Positions 1-6,332 are shown, numbered from the stretch's first letter. The stretch: DNA of 13,534 nt from DATMBL01 sp050735975 (GCA_050735975.1 JBOHVS010000201.1:1-13534), one strand, 5' to 3'. Numbers and translations are program-made. Notes: a model not told the origin generated them from the letters alone.

Positions 1-395
1 GCGTGAGCGACCGCATCACGGCCTACGCGCTATACATTGATCCGCCGCTCGGGCGAGCCGGGATGACTGAAGCGGAAGTGCGAAAGTCAGGGCGCAGAGC
101 TTTGCTTGGGAAACGCCCGATGACGCGCGTTGGCCGCGCGGTGGAGAAAGGCGAGACCCAAGGATTCATGAAAATCCTGGTGGACGCTGAGACGAAAGAG
201 ATCCTCGGAGCATCGCTCCTCGGCATCGAATGCGATGAGGTGATTCATTCGATTCTGGATGTGATGTACGCCAAAGCGCCCTATACCGTAATCCAGCGCG
301 CCATGCACATTCACCCGACTGTCACAGAGTTAATACCGACGATGCTCGGCGAGCTCAAGCCGTTGGAGGCGAAGAATGGCGAACCCGCCGCTTAA
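1..395 (+). CDS. FAD-dependent pyridine nucleotide-disulfide oxidoreductase, C-terminal part (MerA/Lpd-like), 5' end outside window
   Basis: The frame is open to the window edge, so only the last 131 or so codons are present; the GTG at 3 is an internal Val codon. What remains reads as the dimerisation domain of the glutathione reductase/lipoamide dehydrogenase/mercuric reductase family: an early PPLGRAGMTE stretch, then a strand-rich segment (FMKILVDAETKEILGASLLG) and the terminal IHPTVTELIPTML, where the His next to Pro is the family's catalytic-base position (HPT). The FAD and NAD(P) domains and the redox Cys pair would lie upstream and cannot be checked, so mercury, dihydrolipoamide or glutathione as substrate stays open. 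There is no Cys pair at the C-terminus of the kind used by true MerA to hand over Hg(II), which argues against mercuric reductase proper. It is followed at once by a stress-gene series. Confidence 0.85.
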   Translation, partial: VSDRITAYALYIDPPLGRAGMTEAEVRKSGRRALLGKRPMTRVGRAVEKGETQGFMKILVDAETKEILGASLLGIECDEVIHSILDVMYAKAPYTVIQRAMHIHPTVTELIPTMLGELKPLEAKNGEPAA

Positions 396-401
396 CCTGG
401 A

Positions 402-407
402 AAGGAG
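402..407 (+). promoter_or_regulatory. Shine-Dalgarno site for the ATG at 415
   Basis: AAGGAG sits 7 bases before ATG 415. It is a far better start signal than anything before the ATG at 376, which lies inside the preceding gene. It supports translation of the small SFPASDPPSW peptide from 415. Confidence 0.6.
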
Positions 408-414
408 AAAAGCC

Positions 415-594
415 ATGGGAGCGATCAACGGACGAGACCAACCAGTTTCTGAAGAGATGATTGACGCGACCCTCGCGGACAGTTTTCCTGCAAGCGATCC
501 GCCTTCTTGGACATTGGGCCGCGACCGGTATAAGGAAAAAGAGGCTACCGCAACAATCGAAACATCAAAAACAAATAACAAGGAGGAGTCTATT
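415..594 (+). CDS. Small SFPASDPPSW-motif protein read in frame into dps (no stop of its own)
   Basis: From ATG 415 there are 60 codons that run without a stop into the Dps start at 595. The segment carries the motif SFPASDPPSW (about residues 24-33) preceded by an acidic stretch, a signature I know from short, uncharacterised proteobacterial proteins of about 60-80 residues that are usually separate genes. The rest is charged and low in hydrophobic residues (KEKEATATIE, TNNKEE), so it is probably disordered. It has its own good ribosome site, and dps has another one inside its 3' end. Either it is an N-terminal extension of a longer Dps form (415-1080, 221 aa), or the stop codon was lost. 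No function is known to me. Confidence 0.55.
581..588 (+). promoter_or_regulatory. Internal Shine-Dalgarno site that sets the dps start at 595
   Basis: AGGAGGAG lies 6 bases before ATG 595, inside the open frame that starts further upstream. It is the strongest start signal here and makes 595 the likely main start of Dps. Confidence 0.75.
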
Positions 595-1080
595 ATGAAA
601 CCAAACATCGATCTTTCGGATGAGCAACGTGAAGGTGTTGTGAAAATCCTTAACCTGTTGCTGTCGGACGAGTACCTCCTCTACACCAAGACACGAAACT
701 ACCACTGGAACGTCACCGGGCCGCAATTCAACGACCTGCACAAGTTCTTTGAGGAGCAATATACCGAGCTCAATGAAGTCGTGGATGACGTTGCGGAACG
801 TGCGCGGTCTCTCGGCGGGTCGGCACTCGGGACACTGGCGGAATTCACGCAGGGCACCAGACTCAAGGAGCATCCCGGCCAATATCCCAGTGCCCGGGAA
901 ATGATTGCCAACCTTTTAGCCGACCACGAAGCAATCATTCGGCAACTCCGTATCGATCTGGAGACGTGCGCTGAAAAGTACCAGGACATGGGGACAAACG
1001 ATTTCCTGACAGGATTGATGGAAAAGCATGAAAAGATGGCCTGGATGCTGAGAGCATTTTTGGCCGGCGAGTCAGTTTAG
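595..1080 (+). CDS. dps: Dps-family ferritin-like DNA-binding/iron-storage protein
   Basis: The 161-residue protein has the usual length of Dps. Dps forms a 12-subunit shell that oxidises Fe(II) with peroxide, stores the iron and often shields DNA. The inter-subunit ferroxidase ligands are all visible with exact family spacing: H37 in YHWNV, H49 in DLHKFF, D64 and E68 in the VDDVAER stretch (intervals 12, 15 and 4 as in Listeria Dps). The Lys-rich N-terminal tail used by E. coli Dps for DNA binding is not evident in this short form, so DNA binding is uncertain. The open frame extends upstream to 415 or 376, but the AGGAGGAG site decides for 595. It sits between a flavin disulfide reductase and a superoxide dismutase on the same strand, as expected for peroxide and iron defence. 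Identification is firm; the true N-terminus is less so. Confidence 0.93.
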   Translation: MKPNIDLSDEQREGVVKILNLLLSDEYLLYTKTRNYHWNVTGPQFNDLHKFFEEQYTELNEVVDDVAERARSLGGSALGTLAEFTQGTRLKEHPGQYPSAREMIANLLADHEAIIRQLRIDLETCAEKYQDMGTNDFLTGLMEKHEKMAWMLRAFLAGESV

Positions 1081-1222
1081 TGGAAAAAGTGCGTGTAGGG
1101 TCTTTTGCATTAAATAGCTAAATGCCCTAAGAAGCGCGCGTAAAAGTATGGCCGGGATGAAAGCGGTGAGCGCCAGGTCAAAGTTACCGGTGCGATTCTA
1201 AAAAGATAAGGAGGGACAATCT

Positions 1223-1846
1223 ATGGCCAAAAGTGATTCGTATCAAGCCAAGCAGTTCAACTTGAGCGGGCTTCATGGCATCTCCGATCAAACACTCGAA
1301 ATGCACTTCAAGCTTTACGAGGGATACGTTAAAGAAACCAACCGGCTGACGGAAAAGATCTGGGATTTCCTAAAGGACGGGCATGTCGATCAGGAGGAGA
1401 TGCCGGCTTATTCAGAACTCACCCGCCGCCTTGGTTTCGAATACAACGGCATGGTGCTGCATGAATATTATTTTGGAAACATGACTAAAGCAGCGTCGGG
1501 TGATCCAGGCAAGGAGTCTGCTTTCTATAAAGCGGCCGAGGCGGGCTTTGGTAAATACGACATCTGGAAAGCCGACTTTGTAAGTATCGGCAGAATGCGC
1601 GGCGTGGGCTGGGCAATATGCTTTCAGGATCCGAGACGCGGGCGGCTCACCAATCACTGGGTAACGTTACACGAAATGGGCAATGTCGCGGGATTTGAGC
1701 CGGTGCTGGTGATGGACGTATGGGAACACGCTTTCCTGCTCGACTATAAACCCGCTGAACGCCCAAAATACATTGAAGCTTTTTTCGCAAATATCGACTG
1801 GAAGGTAGTCGAAGACCGTCTCAAGGCCGATCGTAAAAAGCCATGA
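1223..1846 (+). CDS. Superoxide dismutase, Fe/Mn family, divergent His-type
   Basis: The 207-residue protein converts superoxide to oxygen and peroxide. The four metal ligands can be placed: H28 (TLEMHFKLY), H80 (GMVLHEYYF), D165 and H169 (MDVWEHAF). It has an AAGGAGGG site at 1208-1215, 7 bases before ATG. It departs from the usual pattern. The second-shell residue four before H80 is Gly, as in Mn enzymes, yet the place that holds Gln146 in E. coli MnSOD (15 residues before the Asp ligand when counted as in FeSOD) is His150. The helix after H28 lacks the His30/His31 pair (Tyr32, Glu33) and is one residue short before the gateway Tyr. Other subfamilies of this enzyme family with His at the water-binding site are known, so metal choice cannot be read off. 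It has no signal peptide, so it is cytoplasmic. It lies 142 bases after dps and is probably part of the same stress group. Confidence 0.92.
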   Translation: MAKSDSYQAKQFNLSGLHGISDQTLEMHFKLYEGYVKETNRLTEKIWDFLKDGHVDQEEMPAYSELTRRLGFEYNGMVLHEYYFGNMTKAASGDPGKESAFYKAAEAGFGKYDIWKADFVSIGRMRGVGWAICFQDPRRGRLTNHWVTLHEMGNVAGFEPVLVMDVWEHAFLLDYKPAERPKYIEAFFANIDWKVVEDRLKADRKKP

Positions 1847-1977
1847 ATCCACGCATCCATCGCGTGGCAGCTAACAAGACGATCTGGACAAAGCTAGAAA
1901 AGAGCTGTGAAGGGAGACGAGTCAGACTATCTTGCATCTTGAAGCCTGAATAGTGAAATCAGTGGGAGGCAGGTTCG

Positions 1978-2307
1978 ATGACCGATCTTTTTGCCGCCCG
2001 ATCTCAGATGGCGACGTCGTTGGGCTTTCACATCATCTTCGCCGCTGTCGGTGTGGCGTTGCCGCTGTTGATGGTCATTGCTGAGTCACTCTGGTTGAAA
2101 ACGAAGGACCAAACCTATCGGATCCTGGCGCAGCAGTGGGCCAAAGGCACGGCGAGCCGCACCCTCGGTAATGCTTGTATCGCTTGCGCGGTCGCGCACA
2201 ATGCGCGGGCTCTGGCGGAACTGCCGCAGCTTGCGATCACCGGCCCGCTGACTTCCTGCATGGCACTGGGTGGATTAAGTTGTCAGGGTGGTGGCTTTAA
2301 GCGATAG
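1978..2307 (+). pseudogene. Cytochrome bd ubiquinol oxidase subunit I (CydA/CioA), truncated after about 58 codons
   Basis: The first 58 or so residues are unmistakably the N-terminus of subunit I: MTDLFAARSQMATSLGFH, where H18 would be the axial heme b595 ligand, then a first membrane helix (HIIFAAVGVALPLLMVIAE) and the WAKGTA that leads into helix 2. At about position 2150 the match stops: the next 51 codons (SRTLGNACIACAVAHNARAL onward) are not CydA-like and end at TAG 2305. A full subunit I has roughly 450-530 residues and nine helices with heme b558 and d ligands, all missing here, and there is no cydB downstream. The ribosome site GGGAGG (1964-1969) is intact. It is therefore a gene stub left by a deletion or rearrangement, and cannot make an oxidase. 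I cannot name the origin of the foreign 3' part. Confidence 0.8.
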
Positions 2308-2491
2308 CGAGTTGCGTATCAGGCTCATCCATTTAGATAGGCTGCTAAACAACTCTGATTCCTGGCTGCTCGACGATCGACGTCCTGGGATCGCCCCCTT
2401 GTAGCGCAGGACCTCCGTCTCTCTCCTCCGATGGGCAGGTGGTTTCACACTTGTTGATTTCTTTTCCATCTATCTGACTAATTATTGAACG
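2308..2491 (+). other. Gap after the cydA stub; together with 2151-2307 it holds nothing recognisable
   Basis: From the break in cydA (about 2150) to the vapB promoter (2492) I see no gene on either strand. A minus-strand open frame (2275-2469) has Ser- and Arg-rich low-complexity content and resembles no family I know. No insertion-sequence ends or clear terminal repeats flank the break. Confidence 0.4.
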
Positions 2492-2493
2492 TC

Positions 2494-2522
2494 TTACAAT
2501 TCTTAATCAAGTAAGATATGAT
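2494..2522 (+). promoter_or_regulatory. Sigma70-type promoter of vapBC with overlapping inverted repeat
   Basis: TTACAA (2494-2499) and TATGAT (2517-2522) are separated by exactly 17 bases and lie shortly before vapB. An inverted repeat, TCTTAC (2492-2497) and GTAAGA (2511-2516) with a 13-base centre, covers the -35 box and abuts the -10 box. VapB-type antitoxins are known to repress their own operon by binding such palindromes, so this is a fitting operator; that binding is inference. Confidence 0.6.
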
Positions 2523-2540
2523 GGCAAAAAGGAAGTATTT

Positions 2541-2804
2541 ATGGAAACCGCATACGTTACGAGCAAAGGGCAGTTGGTCATCCCCGCCAAGATACGCCGA
2601 AAACTCGGCATTAAGCCGGGAACCAAAATTTGCTTCGTGGAGCGCGAGCACGAAGTGCTCTTTCAACCGCTGACGAAGGAGCATATTCGCAATTTGGCCG
2701 GCATGTTGAAGAGCTCGACGCCGGCGACCGCCGAGCTACTGAAGGAGCGGAAGTTGGACAAAAAACGAGAGGACAAGAAGTTTGCCAGGCGTCGTGCTCG
2801 ATAG
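2541..2804 (+). CDS. vapB: VapB-type antitoxin, AbrB/SpoVT (MazE) fold
   Basis: The 87-residue protein is the antidote and probable autorepressor of the adjacent PIN toxin. Residues 1-45 form a swapped-hairpin AbrB/SpoVT DNA-binding domain: VTSKGQLVIPAKIRRKLGI, PGTKICFVE and the strand EVLFQPL. The rest (46-87) is a charged, Lys/Arg-rich tail (KKREDKKFARRRAR) that would wrap around the toxin. An AGGAAG site (2530-2535) precedes ATG, and a good promoter with a palindrome lies just upstream. The 3' end overlaps the toxin gene by 23 bases, which implies coupled translation. Family assignment is firm; partner specificity is inferred from the overlap. Confidence 0.9.
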   Translation: METAYVTSKGQLVIPAKIRRKLGIKPGTKICFVEREHEVLFQPLTKEHIRNLAGMLKSSTPATAELLKERKLDKKREDKKFARRRAR

Positions 2805-3180
2805 CTTTGCCGTACTCGCGTTTCTATTCGCGGAGCCGGGACACGAGAAGGTTTTGGCTGTGCTGGAAAAAGCGGCGGACACGGATTCCGATCTCTTGAT
2901 TGCGGCGCCGAATTGGGCCGAGGTGCGCTACATCGTAGAACGAAAAGTAGGTCTCGCGGAATGGCGGGAGGTGCGAGCGCGACTCTTGGGCCTGCCCCTC
3001 GAGATAGTTCCTGCCGGGCAAGAATTGTCGGAGCTTGCCGGTGAGTTGAAAGTGGCGAAAAAGATGTCTTTGGCGGATTGTTTTGCAGCAGCGCTGGCGA
3101 AGCGAGAAAAGGCGGAAATATACACCGGCGATCCCGAGTTCAAGGCGGTGGAGCGAGAGATCAAAGTCGTTTGGTTATAA
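2782..3180 (+). CDS. vapC: VapC-type toxin, PIN-domain ribonuclease
   Basis: This 132-residue PIN-domain protein has the size usual for VapC, a Mg2+-dependent endoribonuclease that blocks translation by cutting tRNA or rRNA when VapB is lost. The acidic residues of the active site are all present: D7 (VVLDSFAVLAF), E47 (NWAEVRYIV), D99 (SLADCFAAALA) and D117 (YTGDPEF). The start is read as TTG 2782, 8 bases after GAGAGGA (2767-2773); GTG 2794 is possible but has a poorer site and would leave only two residues before the first Asp. It overlaps vapB by 23 bases in another frame. It appears active by sequence. Confidence 0.92.
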   Translation: MPGVVLDSFAVLAFLFAEPGHEKVLAVLEKAADTDSDLLIAAPNWAEVRYIVERKVGLAEWREVRARLLGLPLEIVPAGQELSELAGELKVAKKMSLADCFAAALAKREKAEIYTGDPEFKAVEREIKVVWL

Positions 3181-3324
3181 GAGAGCTTCTTCGAGTTCTG
3201 AACGAATGCGCAATACTTCAGGTGCGACCCCTCCTAACGAGACCACCTGCACGTCGAGCGCCAAAGTGTGTCAGTGCAACTGTCAGTGGCGCCCCCGAAG
3301 AGGCTTTGATACAACGCAACCATT

Positions 3325-3552
3325 ATGAGCACGGCCACAGAAACAGCTGCAAAAATGATCGAATCACTTCCGAAAGCCGCACAAGAACGAGTTGTGGAGG
3401 AACTACGGGTATTGGTGGAAGACGCGAGAGACGAGGCGAAATGGGACGATCTTATCGCGAAGAAGAAAGACGGTTTGGTTGCCGCGGCCCGGAATGCAGG
3501 AAAACAAATAGCGGAGGGTAAGGCAACCGACATGGATTTCGACAAGCTGTGA
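3325..3552 (+). CDS. Antitoxin-like small protein of a RelE/ParE-type module
   Basis: The 75-residue, helix-rich, acidic protein reads like the antitoxins that precede RelE/ParE-type toxins in cyanobacteria and proteobacteria: a long helix with LPKAAQERVVEELRVLVED, a middle DEAKWDDLIAKKKDGLVAAA and the typical end KQIAEGKATDMDFDKL. It would bind and cover the toxin; no separate DNA-binding fold is evident. The last bases form a GTGA overlap with the next frame (stop 3550-3552, GTG 3549), as in a translationally coupled pair, but that toxin is broken. No clear Shine-Dalgarno site precedes ATG 3325. It is therefore now an orphan antitoxin, possibly still able to neutralise a related toxin elsewhere. 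The family call is from memory of similar sequences. Confidence 0.7.
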   Translation: MSTATETAAKMIESLPKAAQERVVEELRVLVEDARDEAKWDDLIAKKKDGLVAAARNAGKQIAEGKATDMDFDKL

Positions 3553-3672
3553 AATCCGAAAACTCTCCCGAGTTTTTAAGACACCTACCAATCCCTTTCC
3601 GGCGAGGCCAAAAGAGCCGCGAGAAAATCTATCAAACTCTGGCGCGACTCGCCGTTTCACCTGGTCGGCGAC
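3549..3672 (+). pseudogene. RelE/ParE-type toxin remnant, frameshifted
   Basis: GTG 3549 opens VKSENSPEFL, the usual start of such toxins. Then the frame moves by one: from GAC 3580 the codons read DTYQSLSGEAKRAARKSIKL followed by WRDSPFHL, which is the typical first half of a RelE/ParE toxin (helix pair, then the W-D-PFH turn). An extra A next to 3578-3579 explains the shift. The second frame meets TGA right after VGD, near 3670, and the expected strands (VRxGxxYRALGV, then WFWIGxHxEYD) cannot be followed; a possible piece (HPADETVRPGV, about 3683-3715) lies in yet another frame. So at least two lesions inactivate it, while the antitoxin before it is intact. Confidence 0.65.
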
Positions 3673-3885
3673 TGACAATACTCATCCGGCAGACGAAACG
3701 GTTCGGCCTGGCGTCCTCCTCGTAATTGAAATGCAGTGTGAATTTTTTTCTGCCACTACTTCTTCCGGACCGAACATGGGTAGCTCCCAAAGTGTTCGAA
3801 GACGTTATGCGCCTCCACTCAGCTCGGCCAGCAGGATCCCAGTTAACCATGTAGGTGGGTCTTTTTCAGCAGCGTCCTAGGAAGG
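3673..3885. other. Gap between the toxin remnant and the MFS gene; no gene seen
   Basis: The stretch holds the faint third piece of the toxin and otherwise no coding signal on either strand. I see no convincing terminator for either flank. Confidence 0.35.
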
Positions 3886-5208
3886 TCAACTACCTTTATC
3901 GCTGATTGGCTGCTGCCCAATGCGCTTGGCCAACTCGGCGGGCGAGGCCATGGTTAGGGACAGCGGGATCATGAAAGCGCTGATGACGATGAGTCCCCAG
4001 ATGGCGGCCGAGTAGTTGCCGTTCAGGTCGAAGATCAAGCCCATGACCAAGGGGCCGATGACCCCCGCCGCAATCGGCCCCCCTTGCAGCATGCCCAAGA
4101 TTCCTCCGATGGCGCGGGTGCCGAACATAATGCTGCCGACGGCGCCGCGCATCGGAACAAGGCAGCCGAAGCTGACGCCGAACATCAGCGCAAAGGGTAA
4201 TGTGGCCCAGACCGTTTTGACGGGCACGACCTGAAGGTACAACAGGCCAATGCCCATCATCGCGGCGACGACTGCCATGACGAGACGATAGTCCATCCTA
4301 TCGAACAAATAGCCGCCGCCGATGCGCCCGATACCGCTGATGATGAAGACCATGGACATGACCACGGCCGCCCAGGCCGCGGTAAGTCCGATGTCTTGCT
4401 GGAAGTAGGGGATCATGTGGCCCTGGACCGCGGAATTTACCGCGAAGGTACCCGACAAGTAGCTCGTGAATAGCCAGAACTCCTTGGTGCGGAACACCGC
4501 GCGGAGCGTCAGCCCGGCATCCGTTCGGCGGCGCGATGGACCGGTAGAGTGCTCCGTGGAGGAACTATCGTCCGGCAGCTCGCCATCAGGCCACAAACCG
4601 TAGGGCTCCGGCCGGTCGCGCACCAACATACTGAGCAAGGTGATACCGAACAACACCAAGATGCCGTAGCCGAACAGGACCGTGCGCCAGCCGTACGCCT
4701 CCTCGATCTGCGTGTTCAGGATGACGAGGGGCGAGCCGAAAATGGGACCCGTTACCGCAAGCCCCGTGGCCAGGCCGCGGTTGCGACGAAACCACCGCGA
4801 GATGATCACGGGCCAGGTAACCGCGTGGCTGACGCCGGATGCTCCCAGGGAAATGATCGCGAAGAAGAGAAAAAACGTGACGATGCCAGTAGTGAAGCCG
4901 AGGCCGATGAAGCCGACGCCTGAAATGACAGCGCTCCAGAAAATCAATCTGCGCGCGCTGAAGCGGTCCAGCAGGAAGCCGACAGCGGGACTGACGATGC
5001 CGGATTCCAACTGGCGCAGCGACAGGGCGGCTGAAATAACCCAGCGGTCCCAACCGAAGGCGCGTTCTATCGGGATGATGAGAACGCCGAAGCCCTGGAA
5101 ATAGGCGGCGGAGAAGATCGTGTTGGTCACGATACTCGCGGCAACCATATACCAGCCGAAAAAAATCCGACGTTTCCCTGATTTCTCAGTGACATGGGTA
5201 TCGATCAT
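3886..5208 (-). CDS. Major facilitator superfamily carrier, OFA/MCT-like (monocarboxylate-type)
   Basis: The 440-residue inner-membrane protein has about 12 hydrophobic helices in two sets of six, parted by a hydrophilic loop near residues 200-235 (ELPDDSSSTEHSTGPSRRR). Its N-terminal start (RRIFFGWYMVAASIV), the RFSARR loop between helices 2 and 3 and the G-rich RAIGGILGMLQGGPIAAGVIG in helices 10-11 fit the oxalate/formate antiporter and monocarboxylate group of the superfamily. Substrate cannot be read from sequence; an organic acid anion is a reasonable guess. It stands alone on the minus strand, with unrelated neighbours. A promoter candidate lies about 170 bases upstream. The start ATG 5206-5208 has only a weak GGGAG-like site. 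Family is sure, subgroup moderately so. Confidence 0.85.
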   Translation of the reverse strand: MIDTHVTEKSGKRRIFFGWYMVAASIVTNTIFSAAYFQGFGVLIIPIERAFGWDRWVISAALSLRQLESGIVSPAVGFLLDRFSARRLIFWSAVISGVGFIGLGFTTGIVTFFLFFAIISLGASGVSHAVTWPVIISRWFRRNRGLATGLAVTGPIFGSPLVILNTQIEEAYGWRTVLFGYGILVLFGITLLSMLVRDRPEPYGLWPDGELPDDSSSTEHSTGPSRRRTDAGLTLRAVFRTKEFWLFTSYLSGTFAVNSAVQGHMIPYFQQDIGLTAAWAAVVMSMVFIISGIGRIGGGYLFDRMDYRLVMAVVAAMMGIGLLYLQVVPVKTVWATLPFALMFGVSFGCLVPMRGAVGSIMFGTRAIGGILGMLQGGPIAAGVIGPLVMGLIFDLNGNYSAAIWGLIVISAFMIPLSLTMASPAELAKRIGQQPISDKGS

Positions 5209-5300
5209 TCCGGGCTCCCGGTGTCGGTATGGCGGGGCATATTCATGGTAGTCATCGCGGCTCCGTTGAACACAGGGGACGGGCTTGCGGCAGATCGTTT

Positions 5301-5345
5301 TGAACGAAGCGAAGCGCTTGAACGTTTGGAACGACTGGAACGGTT
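5301..5345. repeat. Nine-base periodic GAACG repeat
   Basis: GAACG begins at 5302, 5320, 5329 and 5338, so the copies are spaced by 9 or 18 bases. Two more copies with the same 9-base step occur at 5491 and 5500. Read as codons it would give a Leu-Glu-Arg type triplet repeat, but no open frame carries it. It is probably a dispersed intergenic repeat. Confidence 0.45.
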
Positions 5346-5375
5346 CCCTTCCGACTGTTAACTCGGAATTTTTCT

Positions 5376-5404
5376 AAAATATGGCTGTTTTCCGATCTTA
5401 GCAA
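5376..5404 (-). promoter_or_regulatory. Promoter candidate for the MFS carrier gene
   Basis: On the minus strand TTGCTA (5399-5404) is followed after 17 bases by TATTTT (5376-5381). Each box matches four of six sigma70 consensus bases. It points towards the carrier gene, leaving a leader of about 165 bases. Confidence 0.35.
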
Positions 5405-5519
5405 ATACACAGCGCAATTCGCCTGTGGCGTATTGACCCCGCAGCCGACCAAAGGGGCGGTTCGCCGACCTTGCCCGGATATGGCTCGCGGAACGGTTGG
5501 AACGGGAACTTAAAGCGAG

Positions 5520-5657
5520 ATGAATCGACGAATGCTCAAGCGGCCCTCACGGCCACCGCCCGGCGCGGTCGATGTCTTTCTCAGACGAGACGGTATCAGC
5601 GAGGAGAAAAAGCGAAAGCTGGTCGTCGATAACACAGCGCGCTCTTATAGGCTTTAA
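5520..5657 (+). pseudogene. Possible C-terminal tail of an amidohydrolase-family gene
   Basis: A 45-codon frame ends at TAA 5655 with VDVFLRRDGISEEKKRKLVV followed by DNTARSYRL. This resembles the last helices of amidohydrolase_2-type TIM-barrel hydrolases, which typically end in a segment like LSEEEKRKILGDNAARLYGL. Nothing of the metal-binding barrel (HxH, His, Asp) is found upstream, so this would be a leftover end of a deleted gene. The resemblance is short and by eye. Confidence 0.4.
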
Positions 5658-5666
5658 GCCCGAGCC

Positions 5667-5689
5667 TCTTCCCCCTCGACGGGGGAAGA
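5667..5689. repeat. Perfect 9-bp hairpin repeat
   Basis: TCTTCCCCC (5667-5675) and GGGGGAAGA (5681-5689) pair perfectly around the 5-base loop TCGAC. With the following GATGGGGGTG-like sequence it matches a style of intergenic repeat common in environmental deltaproteobacterial and related genomes. No U-run follows on either strand, so it is not an obvious terminator. Confidence 0.6.
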
Positions 5690-5987
5690 TGGAGATGGGG
5701 GTGCAAGGCAAATCAATCGCGTAGAATTGCGATTAGTCTACCCGCAGACCCGCTAGGGTAAAGGAACCGCGTGGCTGGAATGCTTGTCAAGACGACTTCG
5801 GGGGAGGAAACAGGCGGGGGCTTGAACCCTTCGGCGGAGTTTATCCTGAGCAGCCCCGAAGGACTCAGGACAGGCTCCGCGTAGCGGTTGAACCTTTCGA
5901 TTAACTCAGGGCGGCGGCTGGAACGTTTTGAGCCGGCTCCCTGTCTGCTGTTGCCTGTTGCCTCTTTCCTCTTGCCTATCGGACTAA
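5690..5987. other. Gene-free stretch with repeats between the amidohydrolase tail and the Lin0512 gene
   Basis: It contains the nested inverted repeat and, at about 5938-5980, a pyrimidine-rich run with the recurring word TTGCCT. No coding frame on either strand has a recognisable product. It follows the 3' end of the Lin0512 gene, but no classical terminator is visible. Confidence 0.4.
5834..5880. repeat. Nested inverted repeat (CTCAGGA-type dispersed repeat)
   Basis: GCGGAG (5834-5839) pairs with CTCCGC (5875-5880), and inside it TCCTGAG (5844-5850) pairs with CTCAGGA (5864-5870), with a symmetric 4/4-base internal loop and a 13-base hairpin loop. CCTTCGG (5828-5834) and CCGAAGG (5856-5862) form a rival pairing. 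Sequences of this kind recur between genes in many environmental bacterial genomes. Confidence 0.55.
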
Positions 5988-6332
5988 TTATTTGCCGTCG
6001 TCCATGCTGACGACGATGATGGCGTTGGCGATCAGCCAACCGCCGTCGCCCTTTTCATTGAGCACCTGCAATCCACCCTGGACCACGTTGATATGGCCTG
6101 TGCCGTGGGGCAACGTTTCCAGCACGGCCTTTCGATCCACTGCCTCGGGCTTGGGCACACCGATGGTCACATCCACCCGCATATCGTCCGCGGTCTTGCC
6201 CACCAGCCGCGGAAATCCCAAGCTGCTGTGATGAATCGCATCGAACACCGCCCGCTTCGCGGCACTGGTGTAATCCAATCCGTGAACATCCGCTCCCATA
6301 CCCATTTCTGTAACGCACCGTACCAAAGCCAT
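5988..6332 (-). CDS. Lin0512 family protein (conserved, function unknown)
   Basis: The 114-residue protein begins MALVRCVTEMGMGADVHGLD and carries the YTSAAKRAVFDAIHHSSL segment typical of the small Lin0512 family (TIGR02058), found across Gram-positive and Gram-negative bacteria. The family's members are about this long and contain an early GxDxHG-like patch with His and Asp, plus a conserved glycine-rich C-terminal part; no activity is established as far as I know. The start is well set: GGAGGTGATC (6337-6346), a near-perfect anti-16S match, lies 4 bases before ATG. No signal peptide or membrane helix is seen, so it is cytoplasmic. It stands alone, with repeats downstream and decayed sequence upstream. 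Confidence 0.85.
   Translation of the reverse strand: MALVRCVTEMGMGADVHGLDYTSAAKRAVFDAIHHSSLGFPRLVGKTADDMRVDVTIGVPKPEAVDRKAVLETLPHGTGHINVVQGGLQVLNEKGDGGWLIANAIIVVSMDDGK

Noticed and set aside
1098..1133. Promoter-like TTGCAT with 17-base spacing to TAAGAA, and a GCATT/AATGC inverted repeat before the sod gene
   Set aside because: The -10 box matches only three of six bases and the repeat arms are 5 bases, so this is too weak to call.
3175..3259. Minus-strand words LALDVQVVSLGGVAPEVLRI and RSELEEALL before a TAA
   Set aside because: They look coding-like, but a stop precedes them closely, they overlap the vapC end, and I could not tie them to a family.
3078..3521. 147-codon plus-strand frame over the vapC end and the antitoxin
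   Set aside because: It overlaps two well-supported genes in another frame and is Arg/Gly-rich without any family resemblance.
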